From NCBI RefSeq assembly GCF_005960665.1, contig NZ_CP040676.1, positions 1,002,501 to 1,066,500 on the forward strand: a stretch of DNA of 64,000 bases, written 5' to 3'. Position 1 is the stretch's first letter. The number at the start of each line of letters is the position of its first letter. Shown here in pieces: positions 17,905 through 25,598 of the stretch. Made by a program: the position numbers and the translations under genes. Under the pieces are notes generated by a model. The model searched no databases. It was not told the origin of the DNA and saw only the letters and a list, made by a program, of their open reading frames with translations. Origin of the DNA: Exiguobacterium mexicanum. Its GTDB lineage: Bacteria > Bacillota > Bacilli > Exiguobacteriales > Exiguobacteriaceae.

Positions 17905-19433
17905 GAATCTCTCTCCTCTACACGTAACTCGATAGTTTGGTCGATGGCACGTTCCAAATGTTTTTTATGACGGATGCCGCGCTGGACTTCAAAACGCGGC
18001 GAGCTGTGCGTATGAAGCGTGAAGACGAGTCCCTCGTCCGTCGAAGAGACGTCGATGTCCTCGACGACTTGACGTTCGGTCAAATCGAGCGCATCGACGA
18101 GTTTGACGATCGAGCCGAGCAGCTCTAAGCTCTTCAACATCTTCGAGTCGAACCATTCCGGGAAGCCCTCGATGTGTTGTTCGAGCAGGCGGCGCGATTT
18201 ATATGACGTCACCAAGGCGAGTGCGAGCCGGTCCTCATTGTTCATCCCTTTAAAGTCGTTCGTCGTGATCAAGTGGAACGTGTGGTCACTCTTGTTGTTA
18301 TGGTCGATGTATTCCCCGACGTAGGCGAGGCGACAGGCCCCTTCTAACAGGCTGGGTTCGAACGGTTTCGGTTTGATCGTCTTTGTTTCAATCAGGCCGG
18401 TATAAATTTGACGGGCCAAGTGAATCAAATGTTTGTGCCGGATTGGGTCGACGTCATACTGTTTCTCGAAGTGACGGAAACTTTCTTCTTTGACGTCACC
18501 GAAACGGACCAGATTGTTTTCCTTTAAGTAGTACTCATAGAACAAGCCCTCGCGTAGTCCGTTATTGCTCATCATGAACTCAGGCACTTTCAAATATTTC
18601 GCCAGTTCATCGATGGCGGTCACAGCCGGGGCGATGATATCGATTCGGTCTTTCGACAACCCGTCAAGCCGGCCCAACTGTTTACTCGACATATCGATGA
18701 GCTCATCGACGACTTCATGCAAGCGGTCGGCTCCGATCGTGTATTGATGGATGCCTTCGAGCGGGAACAACGATAGCGACTGTTCGACCCGGACGAGGTT
18801 TCGAGCGGTCCCTCCGACTCCGACGAGCGGAATGCCATGCGGCACGAGCCAGTCGATGTCTTTGAACGACTTCTTCAAAAACGACGTCAGTTGCTTGCGC
18901 TCGTCTTTTGAGAGCGTGTCACCTTTCATGAAGTCTTCGGTCAACGTGACGGCGCCGAATGGAAAACTGTGATAGAAGACGAGTTCACGGTCTTTGAAGT
19001 ACGTCACTTCCATCGAACCGCCGCCGATGTCGACCGAATAGCCATCCTCGATATACGTCGAATTGACGATGGCTGAATAGCCGTAAAAGGCTTCTTCATA
19101 ATCGCTCAACAGTCGAATCTCCATCCCTGTCGCCTGTCGCACTTCCTCTAAGATGGCTTCAGAATTGCTGGCGTTACGGATGGCGGCTGTCGCGACCGGC
19201 AGTACTTCTTTAACTCCATGATGATCGTTCAACCAGCGGAAATGGTTGAGCGTCTCGATGAGCGCCTCGATGCCGGAATCGGACAGTTCATTGTCGTCGG
19301 TAATATGACTCGATAACCGGGCCACTTCTTTTACGTTCAGTCGTTCGAAATATTGGCCGTGCCCGTTCACTTCAAAGATGACGTTTCGAATCGAGTTCGA
19401 TCCGATATCGATGACTGCTAGCTTTTTCTCCAC
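17901..19433 (-). CDS. ppx: Exopolyphosphatase (Ppx/GppA family)
   Basis: Releases orthophosphate from the ends of polyphosphate; some members also hydrolyse pppGpp. The actin-like ASKHA ATPase fold is evident from DIGSNSIRNVIFE (residues 9-21), SVDIGGGSMEVTYF (about residue 137) and LVGVGGTARNL (about residue 205). An HD-like helical domain follows (RHKHLIHLARQIYTGL). The start is GTG read from 19433, preceded by GAGGGGG. The 510 residues match the long form of the family. It is first in the ppx-ppk operon. I saw no convincing promoter in the 100 bases upstream, and no PhoP-box repeats. Confidence 0.93.
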   Translation of the reverse strand: MEKKLAVIDIGSNSIRNVIFEVNGHGQYFERLNVKEVARLSSHITDDNELSDSGIEALIETLNHFRWLNDHHGVKEVLPVATAAIRNASNSEAILEEVRQATGMEIRLLSDYEEAFYGYSAIVNSTYIEDGYSVDIGGGSMEVTYFKDRELVFYHSFPFGAVTLTEDFMKGDTLSKDERKQLTSFLKKSFKDIDWLVPHGIPLVGVGGTARNLVRVEQSLSLFPLEGIHQYTIGADRLHEVVDELIDMSSKQLGRLDGLSKDRIDIIAPAVTAIDELAKYLKVPEFMMSNNGLREGLFYEYYLKENNLVRFGDVKEESFRHFEKQYDVDPIRHKHLIHLARQIYTGLIETKTIKPKPFEPSLLEGACRLAYVGEYIDHNNKSDHTFHLITTNDFKGMNNEDRLALALVTSYKSRRLLEQHIEGFPEWFDSKMLKSLELLGSIVKLVDALDLTERQVVEDIDVSSTDEGLVFTLHTHSSPRFEVQRGIRHKKHLERAIDQTIELRVEERDS

Positions 19434-19536
19434 GGAAAAACCCCCTCTGCGTTATCTCTAGTGTACAACGAAGATCCTGAAAAGACATATGCATTTCATA
19501 CGGACGGACCGACCATCCTCTCTCATCGCCTCATAC

Positions 19537-19600
19537 TTGAAGCCTCGCCTGATATTCTGTATAATACAGACGCCAAGCAAGTAGAAATGATTACGATTTA
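19537..19600 (+). promoter_or_regulatory. Promoter and Zur-box for znuC-znuB-zur
   Basis: -35 TTGAAG (19537-19542), 17-base spacer, -10 TATAAT (19560-19565). Immediately downstream, 19582-19600 reads TAGAAATGATTACGATTTA; the right half ATTACGATTTA is the half-site of the Bacillus Zur operator, while the left half is degenerate. Binding there would block the start of transcription when zinc is plentiful. Confidence 0.72.
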
Positions 19601-19622
19601 TAACACGAGAGAAGGGTAGCTT

Positions 19623-20381
19623 ATGACGACATCCGTCGTAAAATTAAATCATGTTTCCTATCACTACGATGGGACCGCCGCGCTACAGGACGTGTCCATC
19701 GATATTAAACAAGGCGACTTCGTTGCTGTCGTCGGGGAGAACGGATCCGGGAAATCGACATTGATTCGAACGATTCTCGGACTGTTATCCCCACAAACCG
19801 GGACAGTGGAACTATTTGGACGCCCTCAAGGCCAGTTCAAAGACAAGTCCCGTATCAGTTACGTTTCCCAAAAAGCGGCATCGTTTAACTCGGGTTTTCC
19901 GGTGACGGTCGAGGAAGTCGTTGCCATGGGCCGCTATGGACGGCTCGGTTTGTTCAAGCGTTTGAACATCGAGGATAAGGCGGCCATTCAAAACGCCCTT
20001 GAGACAGTCAACATGTGGCAGTTCCGGCATCGGAAGATCGGTAGCTTGTCTGGTGGGCAACAACAGCGCGTCTTTATCGCCCGGGCCATCGTCAATCAGC
20101 CGGACCTGCTGATCTTGGATGAGCCGACGGTCGGCGTCGACCAGAAGCATTTGCGCGACTTCTACGAAGTGCTTCATCTGTTGCGTGAACATACGACATG
20201 TACGTTCATTCTGGTCACCCATGACTTGAACATCGTCACCGACCTCGTCACGAAAGTCGTCCATCTCGACCATGGACGGATGGCGTGCAACTGTGGATTG
20301 AAAGAATATAGTGAACTCGGCGAATTGACCGCGATCAAGCCATATCCGGTCAAAGTGCTCGTCCATGAAGGTACGTCATGA
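19623..20381 (+). CDS. znuC: Zinc ABC transporter ATP-binding protein
   Basis: ATPase of a high-affinity metal importer (ZnuC/AdcC family). Walker A is GENGSGKST (about residue 39), the signature is LSGGQQQR (about residue 141), and Walker B is LLILDEPTVGVDQ (about residue 160); the H-loop lies in LVTHDLN. The ATG follows GAAGGG. It overlaps znuB by 4 bases (ATGA). A binding protein (ZnuA/AdcA) is missing here and must be encoded elsewhere. Zinc specificity is inferred from the Zur-type regulator at the end of the operon and the Zur-like box in front of it. Confidence 0.93.
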   Translation: MTTSVVKLNHVSYHYDGTAALQDVSIDIKQGDFVAVVGENGSGKSTLIRTILGLLSPQTGTVELFGRPQGQFKDKSRISYVSQKAASFNSGFPVTVEEVVAMGRYGRLGLFKRLNIEDKAAIQNALETVNMWQFRHRKIGSLSGGQQQRVFIARAIVNQPDLLILDEPTVGVDQKHLRDFYEVLHLLREHTTCTFILVTHDLNIVTDLVTKVVHLDHGRMACNCGLKEYSELGELTAIKPYPVKVLVHEGTS

Positions 20382-21241
20382 TTGCGGATCTGTTTACGTA
20401 CAGCTTTTTACGTTATGCGTTCATCGCAGCCGTCGTCATCGGGTTCACCGCACCGCTCATCGGCTCATTTGTCGTCGTCAGACGGATGAGCCTGATTGCC
20501 GACGCGCTATCCCACATGACGCTTGCCGGAATATCGTTCAGTCTATTTCTCGGACAGTACGTTTTACTGTTCAACGAGTTGAATCCCCTTTACCTCGGGA
20601 CGCTCGTATCCGTCCTCGCAGCACTCGGGCTGAACTGGCTTCGCGGGAAATATGTGCACTTCCAAGAGTTGTCGATTCCCATCATGATGTCGGCAGGGAT
20701 GGGGCTTAGTGCCATCTTCATCTCGCTATCGCGTGGATTTTCAATCGATTTGTCGACGCTGTTGTTCGGATCGATTTCTGCGGTCAGTCTGTCGGATATT
20801 TGGTTGATTTTGGCGGTGGCCGGTATCACCTTGCTCGTCATCGTCATGTTTTATAAACAGCTGTTGTTCTTGTCGTTCGATGAGGAACAAGCCAAAGTGT
20901 CCGGTTTGCCGAGCACGATATTGCATGTGTTGTTCATGTTCGTCGTCGCACTCGTCATCGCAGTCAGCATGCGCATCGTCGGTACGCTTCTCGTATCGAG
21001 TCTCATTACGCTGCCGGTCGCGGCTGCACTCCGGTTCACAAACAGCTTTAAACAGACGATTCTTTGGTCGATCGTCTTCGGTGAGGTTGCGACAATCGGT
21101 GGGCTCGTGCTCGCCTATGAACTTGATGTCGCCCCAGGCGGTGTCATCGTTTTGCTCGCCGTCTTGATTTTGGCCGTCGTCATGTTGGCCGAGCGATTCG
21201 GGATCGCCCGGAAAAAGGAGGTTCGCTATGAAGGAAACTGA
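20378..21241 (+). CDS. znuB: Zinc ABC transporter permease
   Basis: ABC-3 family permease forming the membrane channel for ZnuC. About eight hydrophobic helices span the 287 residues, and the motif after the first helix (GFTAPLIGSFVVVRRMSLIADALSHM, here seen in pieces) is characteristic of ZnuB/MntB permeases. It is coupled to znuC by a 4-base overlap, and zur starts 14 bases inside its 3' end. The arrangement ATPase-permease-regulator without a binding protein resembles zurA-zurM-zurR of Listeria. Confidence 0.93.
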   Translation: MIADLFTYSFLRYAFIAAVVIGFTAPLIGSFVVVRRMSLIADALSHMTLAGISFSLFLGQYVLLFNELNPLYLGTLVSVLAALGLNWLRGKYVHFQELSIPIMMSAGMGLSAIFISLSRGFSIDLSTLLFGSISAVSLSDIWLILAVAGITLLVIVMFYKQLLFLSFDEEQAKVSGLPSTILHVLFMFVVALVIAVSMRIVGTLLVSSLITLPVAAALRFTNSFKQTILWSIVFGEVATIGGLVLAYELDVAPGGVIVLLAVLILAVVMLAERFGIARKKEVRYEGN

Positions 21242-21638
21242 ACAGTTGGCCCGCTTGCAGTCCTCGTCGCTCAAAGTGACGCCGAAACGGATCGAGATGT
21301 TTGCCTTTCTCGCAGCGGAAGAACGCTATGTCAGTGCGAAAGACGTCCTCGATTATATGCGCTCAAAGCATCCGACGATGAGTTTTGACACGGTGTACCG
21401 CAACTTGAAATCGTTCGCCGAAGAAGGTCTGCTCGAGGCGACCGAGTTGAACGGGGAAAAAGCGTTCCGTGTCACCTGCGGATCGAATCATCACCATCAC
21501 CATCTCATTTGTCGAGGTTGTGGTAAGACGAAGTTGCTCGAACTCTGTCCGATGCGCTACGTCGAGACGCTCGACCCTGATTTTGAAGTCGTCGATCATA
21601 AATTCGAGATTTATGGGTATTGTAAACAATGTAAGTGA
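21228..21638 (+). CDS. zur: Zinc uptake regulator, Fur family
   Basis: Metal-dependent repressor. The N-terminal winged helix (residues 1-80) ends in the DNA-recognition segment SFDTVYRNLKSFAEEGLLE. The dimerisation domain contains the regulatory metal-binding run CGSNHHHHHLICRGCG and a second cysteine pair, YGYCKQCK, at the C terminus; the two CxxC pairs form the structural zinc site. The ATG has AAAAGGAGG upstream, within the end of znuB. Position in the zinc importer operon and the matching operator at 19582-19600 favour Zur over PerR or Fur, and B. subtilis zur (yqfV) occupies the same neighbourhood. The operon is therefore probably autoregulated. Confidence 0.9.
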   Translation: MKETEQLARLQSSSLKVTPKRIEMFAFLAAEERYVSAKDVLDYMRSKHPTMSFDTVYRNLKSFAEEGLLEATELNGEKAFRVTCGSNHHHHHLICRGCGKTKLLELCPMRYVETLDPDFEVVDHKFEIYGYCKQCK

Positions 21639-21640
21639 CC

Positions 21641-21672
21641 AAAAAGGGATTGTTCATGCAATCCCTTTTTTG
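21641..21672 (+). terminator. Terminator after zur
   Basis: AAAAAGGGATTG and CAATCCCTTTTTT around the loop TTCATG, ending in a T-run. It begins 3 bases after the zur stop. Confidence 0.9.
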
Positions 21673-21697
21673 TCGAATCACGAGAGGGGGAGTCGGA

Positions 21698-23095
21698 ATG
21701 ATTTACACGGCAGCTGAAATCAAGCAGGCCGATGAGACGGCGCTCCGACATGGCATGCCGGCTGACGTCTTGATGGAACGGGCGGCCTCGGCCTTGGCGG
21801 CACGTCTTACCTTCAAGTCGAGAACGTCCGTCCTCGTCGTCTGTGGAGCGGGCAACAATGGGGGAGACGGTTGGGTCGTGGCGCGCGAATTGGCGCAACG
21901 AGGTCATGCCGTCACTGTCTATGCCCCGTTCGGTGAACCGAAATCGACAGAAGGCAGCAGGCATGCACAGTACGCGCGACAGTTTGTCACGGTCAGCGAT
22001 GAGCCGCAAGACGCCGATCACGTCATCGATGCATTGTTCGGAGTCGGTTTCCATGGTCCGGTCACGGGTAAGGCCCGTGACGTGATCACATGGATACGCA
22101 AGCAACAAGCACCCGTCGTGGCAATCGATGTCCCGTCCGGAGTCCCGAGTGACGACGCAATCAACTTTGACGGTCACGCCGTTGAGGCGGAGATGACGTT
22201 TTCGCTCCACGGCTATAAGCGAAGCGCGTTTTTAAAACGGACCGCGCCGTATTACGGCAAGGTCGAGGTCGTTGAGATCGGACTGCCGCATACGTCAAGA
22301 TGGCGCGTGCTGACCGGATTAGACTTTGACCGCAACCTACTCGAACGGGATTCCTATAGTCATAAAAATACGTATGGCCACGGTCGCTTGATTGGCGGAA
22401 GTCGTCATTTGATCGGCGCCCCGTTCTTGGCGGCACGGTCGGCGCTCCGGACGGGAGTCGGTCTGCTCGATTTGGCCATCCCGCATGAGGCGCTCGCGCT
22501 CGCCTCGAGTTTGCCGGAGGCAATGTATTACGACATCGACGAGTTGCCGGACAAGGACTACGCTGCCACGGCGATCGGTCCTGGCCTCATCGATGACGAG
22601 CGTCTCGAGCGATTGTGGCCACTCATCAGCAATGTGAGCGCGCCGCTCATCGTCGATGCCGGAGCGCTGACGAAAGAGCGTCTCGAGGCATCTGGCCCGC
22701 TCACGCTGACTCCGCATCCGGGTGAACTGGCGCGCTTGATCGATAAATCAGTCGACGAGATCGAAGCGAATCGATTTCAGGTTGCCTCAGAATTTGCGAT
22801 GACGCACGGGGTCCATCTCATCTTGAAAGGGACGTTTACCCTCATCGTCAATCCGGATGGTACCGGGGCGGTCAATACGGTCGAGGCTTCAGCGCTCGCG
22901 AAAGGTGGTAGTGGGGACGTGTTGACGGGGATGTTGCTCGCGTTATGGGCGAGAACGGACCGCTTACAAACCGACAAGTCCCCGAATGAGCAAGCGGTTC
23001 TCTGGCATGCGCTCGCGGCGAGAAAGGCGAGCGAACAGGTTCATCCGGCGAGCGTGCTCGCGACCGATGTCATCGAAGCGATCGGACGCATCTAA
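21698..23095 (+). CDS. nnr: Bifunctional NAD(P)HX epimerase/dehydratase
   Basis: Repairs hydrated NADH/NADPH. The N-terminal YjeF_N domain (about residues 1-200) is the epimerase, with CGAGNNGGDGWVVARELAQ around residue 50 and FGVGFHGPV further on. The C-terminal ADP-dependent dehydratase is a ribokinase-like domain with TPHPGE (about residue 340) and the catalytic AKGGSGDVLTGML (about residue 405). The start is the ATG at 21698 after GAGAGGGGG; the longer frame from 21635 would run through the preceding terminator. The length of 465 residues is close to that of other fused Nnr proteins. It has its own unit between two terminators. Confidence 0.92.
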   Translation: MIYTAAEIKQADETALRHGMPADVLMERAASALAARLTFKSRTSVLVVCGAGNNGGDGWVVARELAQRGHAVTVYAPFGEPKSTEGSRHAQYARQFVTVSDEPQDADHVIDALFGVGFHGPVTGKARDVITWIRKQQAPVVAIDVPSGVPSDDAINFDGHAVEAEMTFSLHGYKRSAFLKRTAPYYGKVEVVEIGLPHTSRWRVLTGLDFDRNLLERDSYSHKNTYGHGRLIGGSRHLIGAPFLAARSALRTGVGLLDLAIPHEALALASSLPEAMYYDIDELPDKDYAATAIGPGLIDDERLERLWPLISNVSAPLIVDAGALTKERLEASGPLTLTPHPGELARLIDKSVDEIEANRFQVASEFAMTHGVHLILKGTFTLIVNPDGTGAVNTVEASALAKGGSGDVLTGMLLALWARTDRLQTDKSPNEQAVLWHALAARKASEQVHPASVLATDVIEAIGRI

Positions 23096-23130
23096 AAAAG
23101 AGGAACCCACTCGGGATTCCTCTTTTTTAG
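23094..23130. terminator. Bidirectional terminator between nnr and yqfW
   Basis: AAAAAAGAGGAA.CCC pairs with GGG.TTCCTCTTTTTT around ACTC, between convergent genes; the first base overlaps the nnr stop codon. Confidence 0.88.
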
Positions 23131-23131
23131 T

Positions 23132-23713
23132 TTAGATGGTGATCGAATTCGTCGTCTCGATGTGACGCACGATGTGTTGGGCCTCGCTCCACGTGGAGAT
23201 CCGTTTCACGCCGGTCGGCAACGGCTTACGATTATACGGGGCGTCGAACAACAGCACCGGAATCGACGTCTGTTCATGGATGGAGATCGCGTTCTCAAAG
23301 CGGTCTTCCATAAACAAGTCGAGGTCGAGCTGTTTGACGACACCGACCTTGTCATGACTCCCCGTCATGATGAGGGAGTCGAGTGGGAGTTCATGCTGTC
23401 GAATCCACTCCTCGGTGACGGCGCGCACGGCCTCGCTCCGAGCCGTGACGTAATGGAGGCGGTGCGACTTGCGCATATTCCATAAGACGGCGTTCACTTC
23501 GGAATGCGGAAGTGAGCGACGATAAATTGCTTCCTCATGACCTTGTTCAATCATGAAGCGCCAAAACGCTTCTTGTGTCATATCTGTATAAGTATGCAGC
23601 TCGTATTCGGTCGCCTGATGATAATCGATGGCGTATCCGAGCGCATCGTTCATATAATGAAAACAACTTTGCGGATCCGTGACGGTTCCGTCGAGGTCAA
23701 TTCCAATGTGCAT
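23132..23713 (-). CDS. yqfW: HAD-family nucleotidase (YqfW-like, 5' nucleotidase C type)
   Basis: HAD-superfamily phosphatase of the 5'(3')-deoxyribonucleotidase-like group. Motif I is GIDLDGTVTD (residues 4-13) with the nucleophile D6 and the acid D8; motif II is VTARS (about residue 89); the motif III/IV region includes KVGVVKQ and LFMEDRFENA (about residue 134). The start is the ATG read from 23713, after a good AAGGAGGG site. B. subtilis yqfW sits in the same interval between zur and ispG. The real substrate is unknown. The IS element ends 39 bases upstream of its start, so its native promoter region may have been altered or replaced by the insertion. Confidence 0.85.
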   Translation of the reverse strand: MHIGIDLDGTVTDPQSCFHYMNDALGYAIDYHQATEYELHTYTDMTQEAFWRFMIEQGHEEAIYRRSLPHSEVNAVLWNMRKSHRLHYVTARSEAVRAVTEEWIRQHELPLDSLIMTGSHDKVGVVKQLDLDLFMEDRFENAISIHEQTSIPVLLFDAPYNRKPLPTGVKRISTWSEAQHIVRHIETTNSITI

Positions 23714-23752
23714 ATTCGTCCCTCCTTGCTCATAACCCTTATTGTACCAAAA

Positions 23753-23769
23753 GAGGCTGGGACATAACT
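23753..23769 (+). repeat. Left terminal inverted repeat of the IS1182-type element
   Basis: GAGGCTGGGACATAACT, the perfect complement of 25576-25592. It overlaps the last bases of the transposase stop codon (23768-23770). Confidence 0.93.
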
Positions 23770-25417
23770 AGCCGGTTTTAGAGCTTTTCAATAAAAAGAG
23801 GGGTCCGGTCACCGATTTTCGGTGGCCGGACCCCTTCTTTGCACTTCCCCCGATGCCATTGGCGATGAACTTCCGTAGGTTCACCGCCATGAGGGCGAAG
23901 CCGAGCTCGCGTTTCACGCGCTGTTTTCCTCTGACGGAGAAGCGGGTGAAACCCAAATTGGCCTTCAGATATCCAAAAACTGGTTCCACGTCCGTCTTGC
24001 GGCGGGCGTAGAGGGCACCGGTTTTCTCATCCGAAAGCAGCGTTCTCGTCATATGCTTTTGTTCTTCCCAGGCCCCGTTCACGCTGACCTGGCGGTGTCT
24101 CCCCGGTTCGGCCTTCGTGCACAGCTCCCGGAACGGGCAGCCGTCGCAGCTCTCGCACTCGTACACACGGAAGTCGCGGGTGAAGCCGTTCCGGTCGGTC
24201 CTGTGGGACTCATGGCTGAACGGGAGCCGTCTCCCGTCCGGGCACGTGAACGTGTCGGTCTCGTCATCGTACGCCCAGTTCGCGATGTTGAACGGGTCCT
24301 CGCGCCATTTCTTCTTCTGTTCCTTCCGGTACATCGTATGCGGGATCAAGGGCAGGCGCCCCCGGCGCTCGAGTATGTCCGTGTAGTTCTGCTGGCTCCC
24401 GTATCCCGCGTCGGCGACGATGTGGGCGGGCAGGTCGAAGAACGTTTCGATTTCATCGAGGAACGGGATCAACGTCTTCATGTCGGTCGGGTTCGGATAG
24501 ACGTCATAGGCGAGCGTGTACTGACCTTCGGTTGCGATCTGGACGTTGTAGCCCGGCTTGAGTTGGCCGTTCTTCATGTGATCCTCTTTCATCCGCATGA
24601 ACGTCGCGTCCCTGTCGGTCTTCGAGTAACTGTTCCGTGTACCGAAGGTGGCCATGTGCCCCTCGTATCGGCGTTTCCGGGTGGCGAAGTCGGCGGCCTG
24701 TTTGTGGAGACGACGGGGCACCTTCCGTTCCGCACGCAATCGTTTCCGTTCGGCGACGTCGGTGGTCGAGGCGATCTCCTCGTCGATGGCCTCGATCTTT
24801 TCTTCAAGTCGCGCGGCGACCTGTTCGAGTTCTTGGACCGAGAGCGCGTCCGGGCTCTCCCGTTCGATCTCGGGGATGACCTGGTCGGCCATCAGTTCGT
24901 CGTACAGTTGGTTCGACTTCTCGACGAGCGCGGCGCTGTATCGCTCGACCGCCCTCCGCCAGACGAACGTATAACGGTTGGCGTTCGCCTCGATCTTCGT
25001 GCCGTCGATGAAGATCGCCTCCTCGTCGATCTCGCCGGTCTCGACGAGATGGCATCTGAAGGCGACGAACGCGGCCTTCAGGATCGGGGCGACAGCCGGG
25101 TGAACACGGAAGCGGTTGATCGTCCGATAACTCGGCTCGTGGCCCTGGGCGAGCCACATCATCCGAAGACTGTCCTTGAGTAGGCCTTCGATCTTTCGGC
25201 CCGAGAATGCGGACTGCGTGTAGGCGCAGAGGACGATCTTCATCATCATGCGCGGATGATAGGCCGGGCAGCCCGTCGTTCGCCAGAACGGCTCGAAGGC
25301 CTCGTCGGGAATCTGTTCGACAAGGTCGTGGACAGCGAAGGCGATATCGTTTTCCTGGAGACGGACTTCTAAATCTAGGGGCAAAACCAATTGGTTCATG
25401 GTATACTCTTTGTACAT
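23768..25417 (-). CDS. IS1182-family DDE transposase
   Basis: A 549-residue transposase. The N-terminal domain (PAYHPRMMMKIVLCAYTQSAFSGRKI, seen in pieces, residues 50-75) is the helical DUF772/InsH-like region that binds the ends. The DDE catalytic core begins at IFIDGTKIEANANRYTFVW (first D about residue 140), with the second D in HIVADAGYGSQQNY (about residue 320) and the final acidic residue in RRKTDVEPVFGYLKANLGF (about residue 485). A cysteine-rich insert (CESCDGCPFRELCTKAEPG) is typical of IS1182. The start is the ATG read from 25417, after GGAGGTG. The frame is intact. The last codons form part of a long hairpin and the stop overlaps the inverted repeat. Confidence 0.94.
   Translation of the reverse strand: MYKEYTMNQLVLPLDLEVRLQENDIAFAVHDLVEQIPDEAFEPFWRTTGCPAYHPRMMMKIVLCAYTQSAFSGRKIEGLLKDSLRMMWLAQGHEPSYRTINRFRVHPAVAPILKAAFVAFRCHLVETGEIDEEAIFIDGTKIEANANRYTFVWRRAVERYSAALVEKSNQLYDELMADQVIPEIERESPDALSVQELEQVAARLEEKIEAIDEEIASTTDVAERKRLRAERKVPRRLHKQAADFATRKRRYEGHMATFGTRNSYSKTDRDATFMRMKEDHMKNGQLKPGYNVQIATEGQYTLAYDVYPNPTDMKTLIPFLDEIETFFDLPAHIVADAGYGSQQNYTDILERRGRLPLIPHTMYRKEQKKKWREDPFNIANWAYDDETDTFTCPDGRRLPFSHESHRTDRNGFTRDFRVYECESCDGCPFRELCTKAEPGRHRQVSVNGAWEEQKHMTRTLLSDEKTGALYARRKTDVEPVFGYLKANLGFTRFSVRGKQRVKRELGFALMAVNLRKFIANGIGGSAKKGSGHRKSVTGPLFLLKSSKTG
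23790..23840 (-). terminator. Terminator-like hairpin inside the transposase 3' end
   Basis: About 20-bp stem (AAGAGGGGTCCGG... with ...CCGGACCCCTTCTT) around a TTT loop. On the minus strand it is followed by a T-rich run (CTTTTTATT). It lies within the last 25 codons of the transposase rather than after the stop. Confidence 0.7.
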
Positions 25418-25516
25418 AGGGGCACCTCCAAAGTTATGGTTTGGTCACTTTAACTTTATCAGAGGTCGCCCCTATCTGTTTAGTCCGAAATGCGTGCACG
25501 AACCCATAAAAATGAC

Positions 25517-25559
25517 AAGAGGCCACCTGGAGCGAACAAGTCGCTCCAGGTGGCCTCTT
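25517..25559. terminator. Long perfect hairpin at the transposase 5' end of the IS
   Basis: 19-bp perfect stem (25517-25535 with 25541-25559) and a 5-base loop, ACAAG. It lies between ispG and the transposase, both on the minus strand, so it could stop read-through from ispG or mask the transposase ribosome binding site in long transcripts. Confidence 0.7.
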
Positions 25560-25575
25560 TGTTATAAATCTACTG

Positions 25576-25592
25576 AGTTATGTCCCAGCCTC
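25576..25592 (-). repeat. Right terminal inverted repeat of the IS1182-type element
   Basis: AGTTATGTCCCAGCCTC, the perfect reverse complement of 23753-23769. Confidence 0.93.
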
Positions 25593-25598
25593 AAAGGA

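Larger units (their letters stand above)
23753..25592 (-). mobile_element. Complete IS1182-family insertion sequence, about 1.84 kb
   Basis: One transposase gene is flanked by 17-bp perfect terminal inverted repeats, GAGGCTGGGACATAACT at 23753-23769 and its reverse complement at 25576-25592. The interior is visibly more GC-rich than the flanks. I could not define a target duplication: both sides carry short A-runs (AAAA on the left, AAA on the right), so at most a 3-base duplication is possible. The element separates yqfW from ispG and ends 6 bases from the ispG stop codon. The intact ORF and perfect ends suggest a recent and possibly still mobile copy. Confidence 0.92.

Noticed and set aside
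24053-25183. A 376-residue open frame on the plus strand inside the IS element
   Set aside because: It is antisense to the transposase and follows from the high GC content; it has no ribosome binding site and no recognisable domain.
23749-25596. Target-site duplication of the IS element
   Set aside because: Only A-runs flank both ends (AAAA and AAA), so no duplication longer than 3 bases can be shown.
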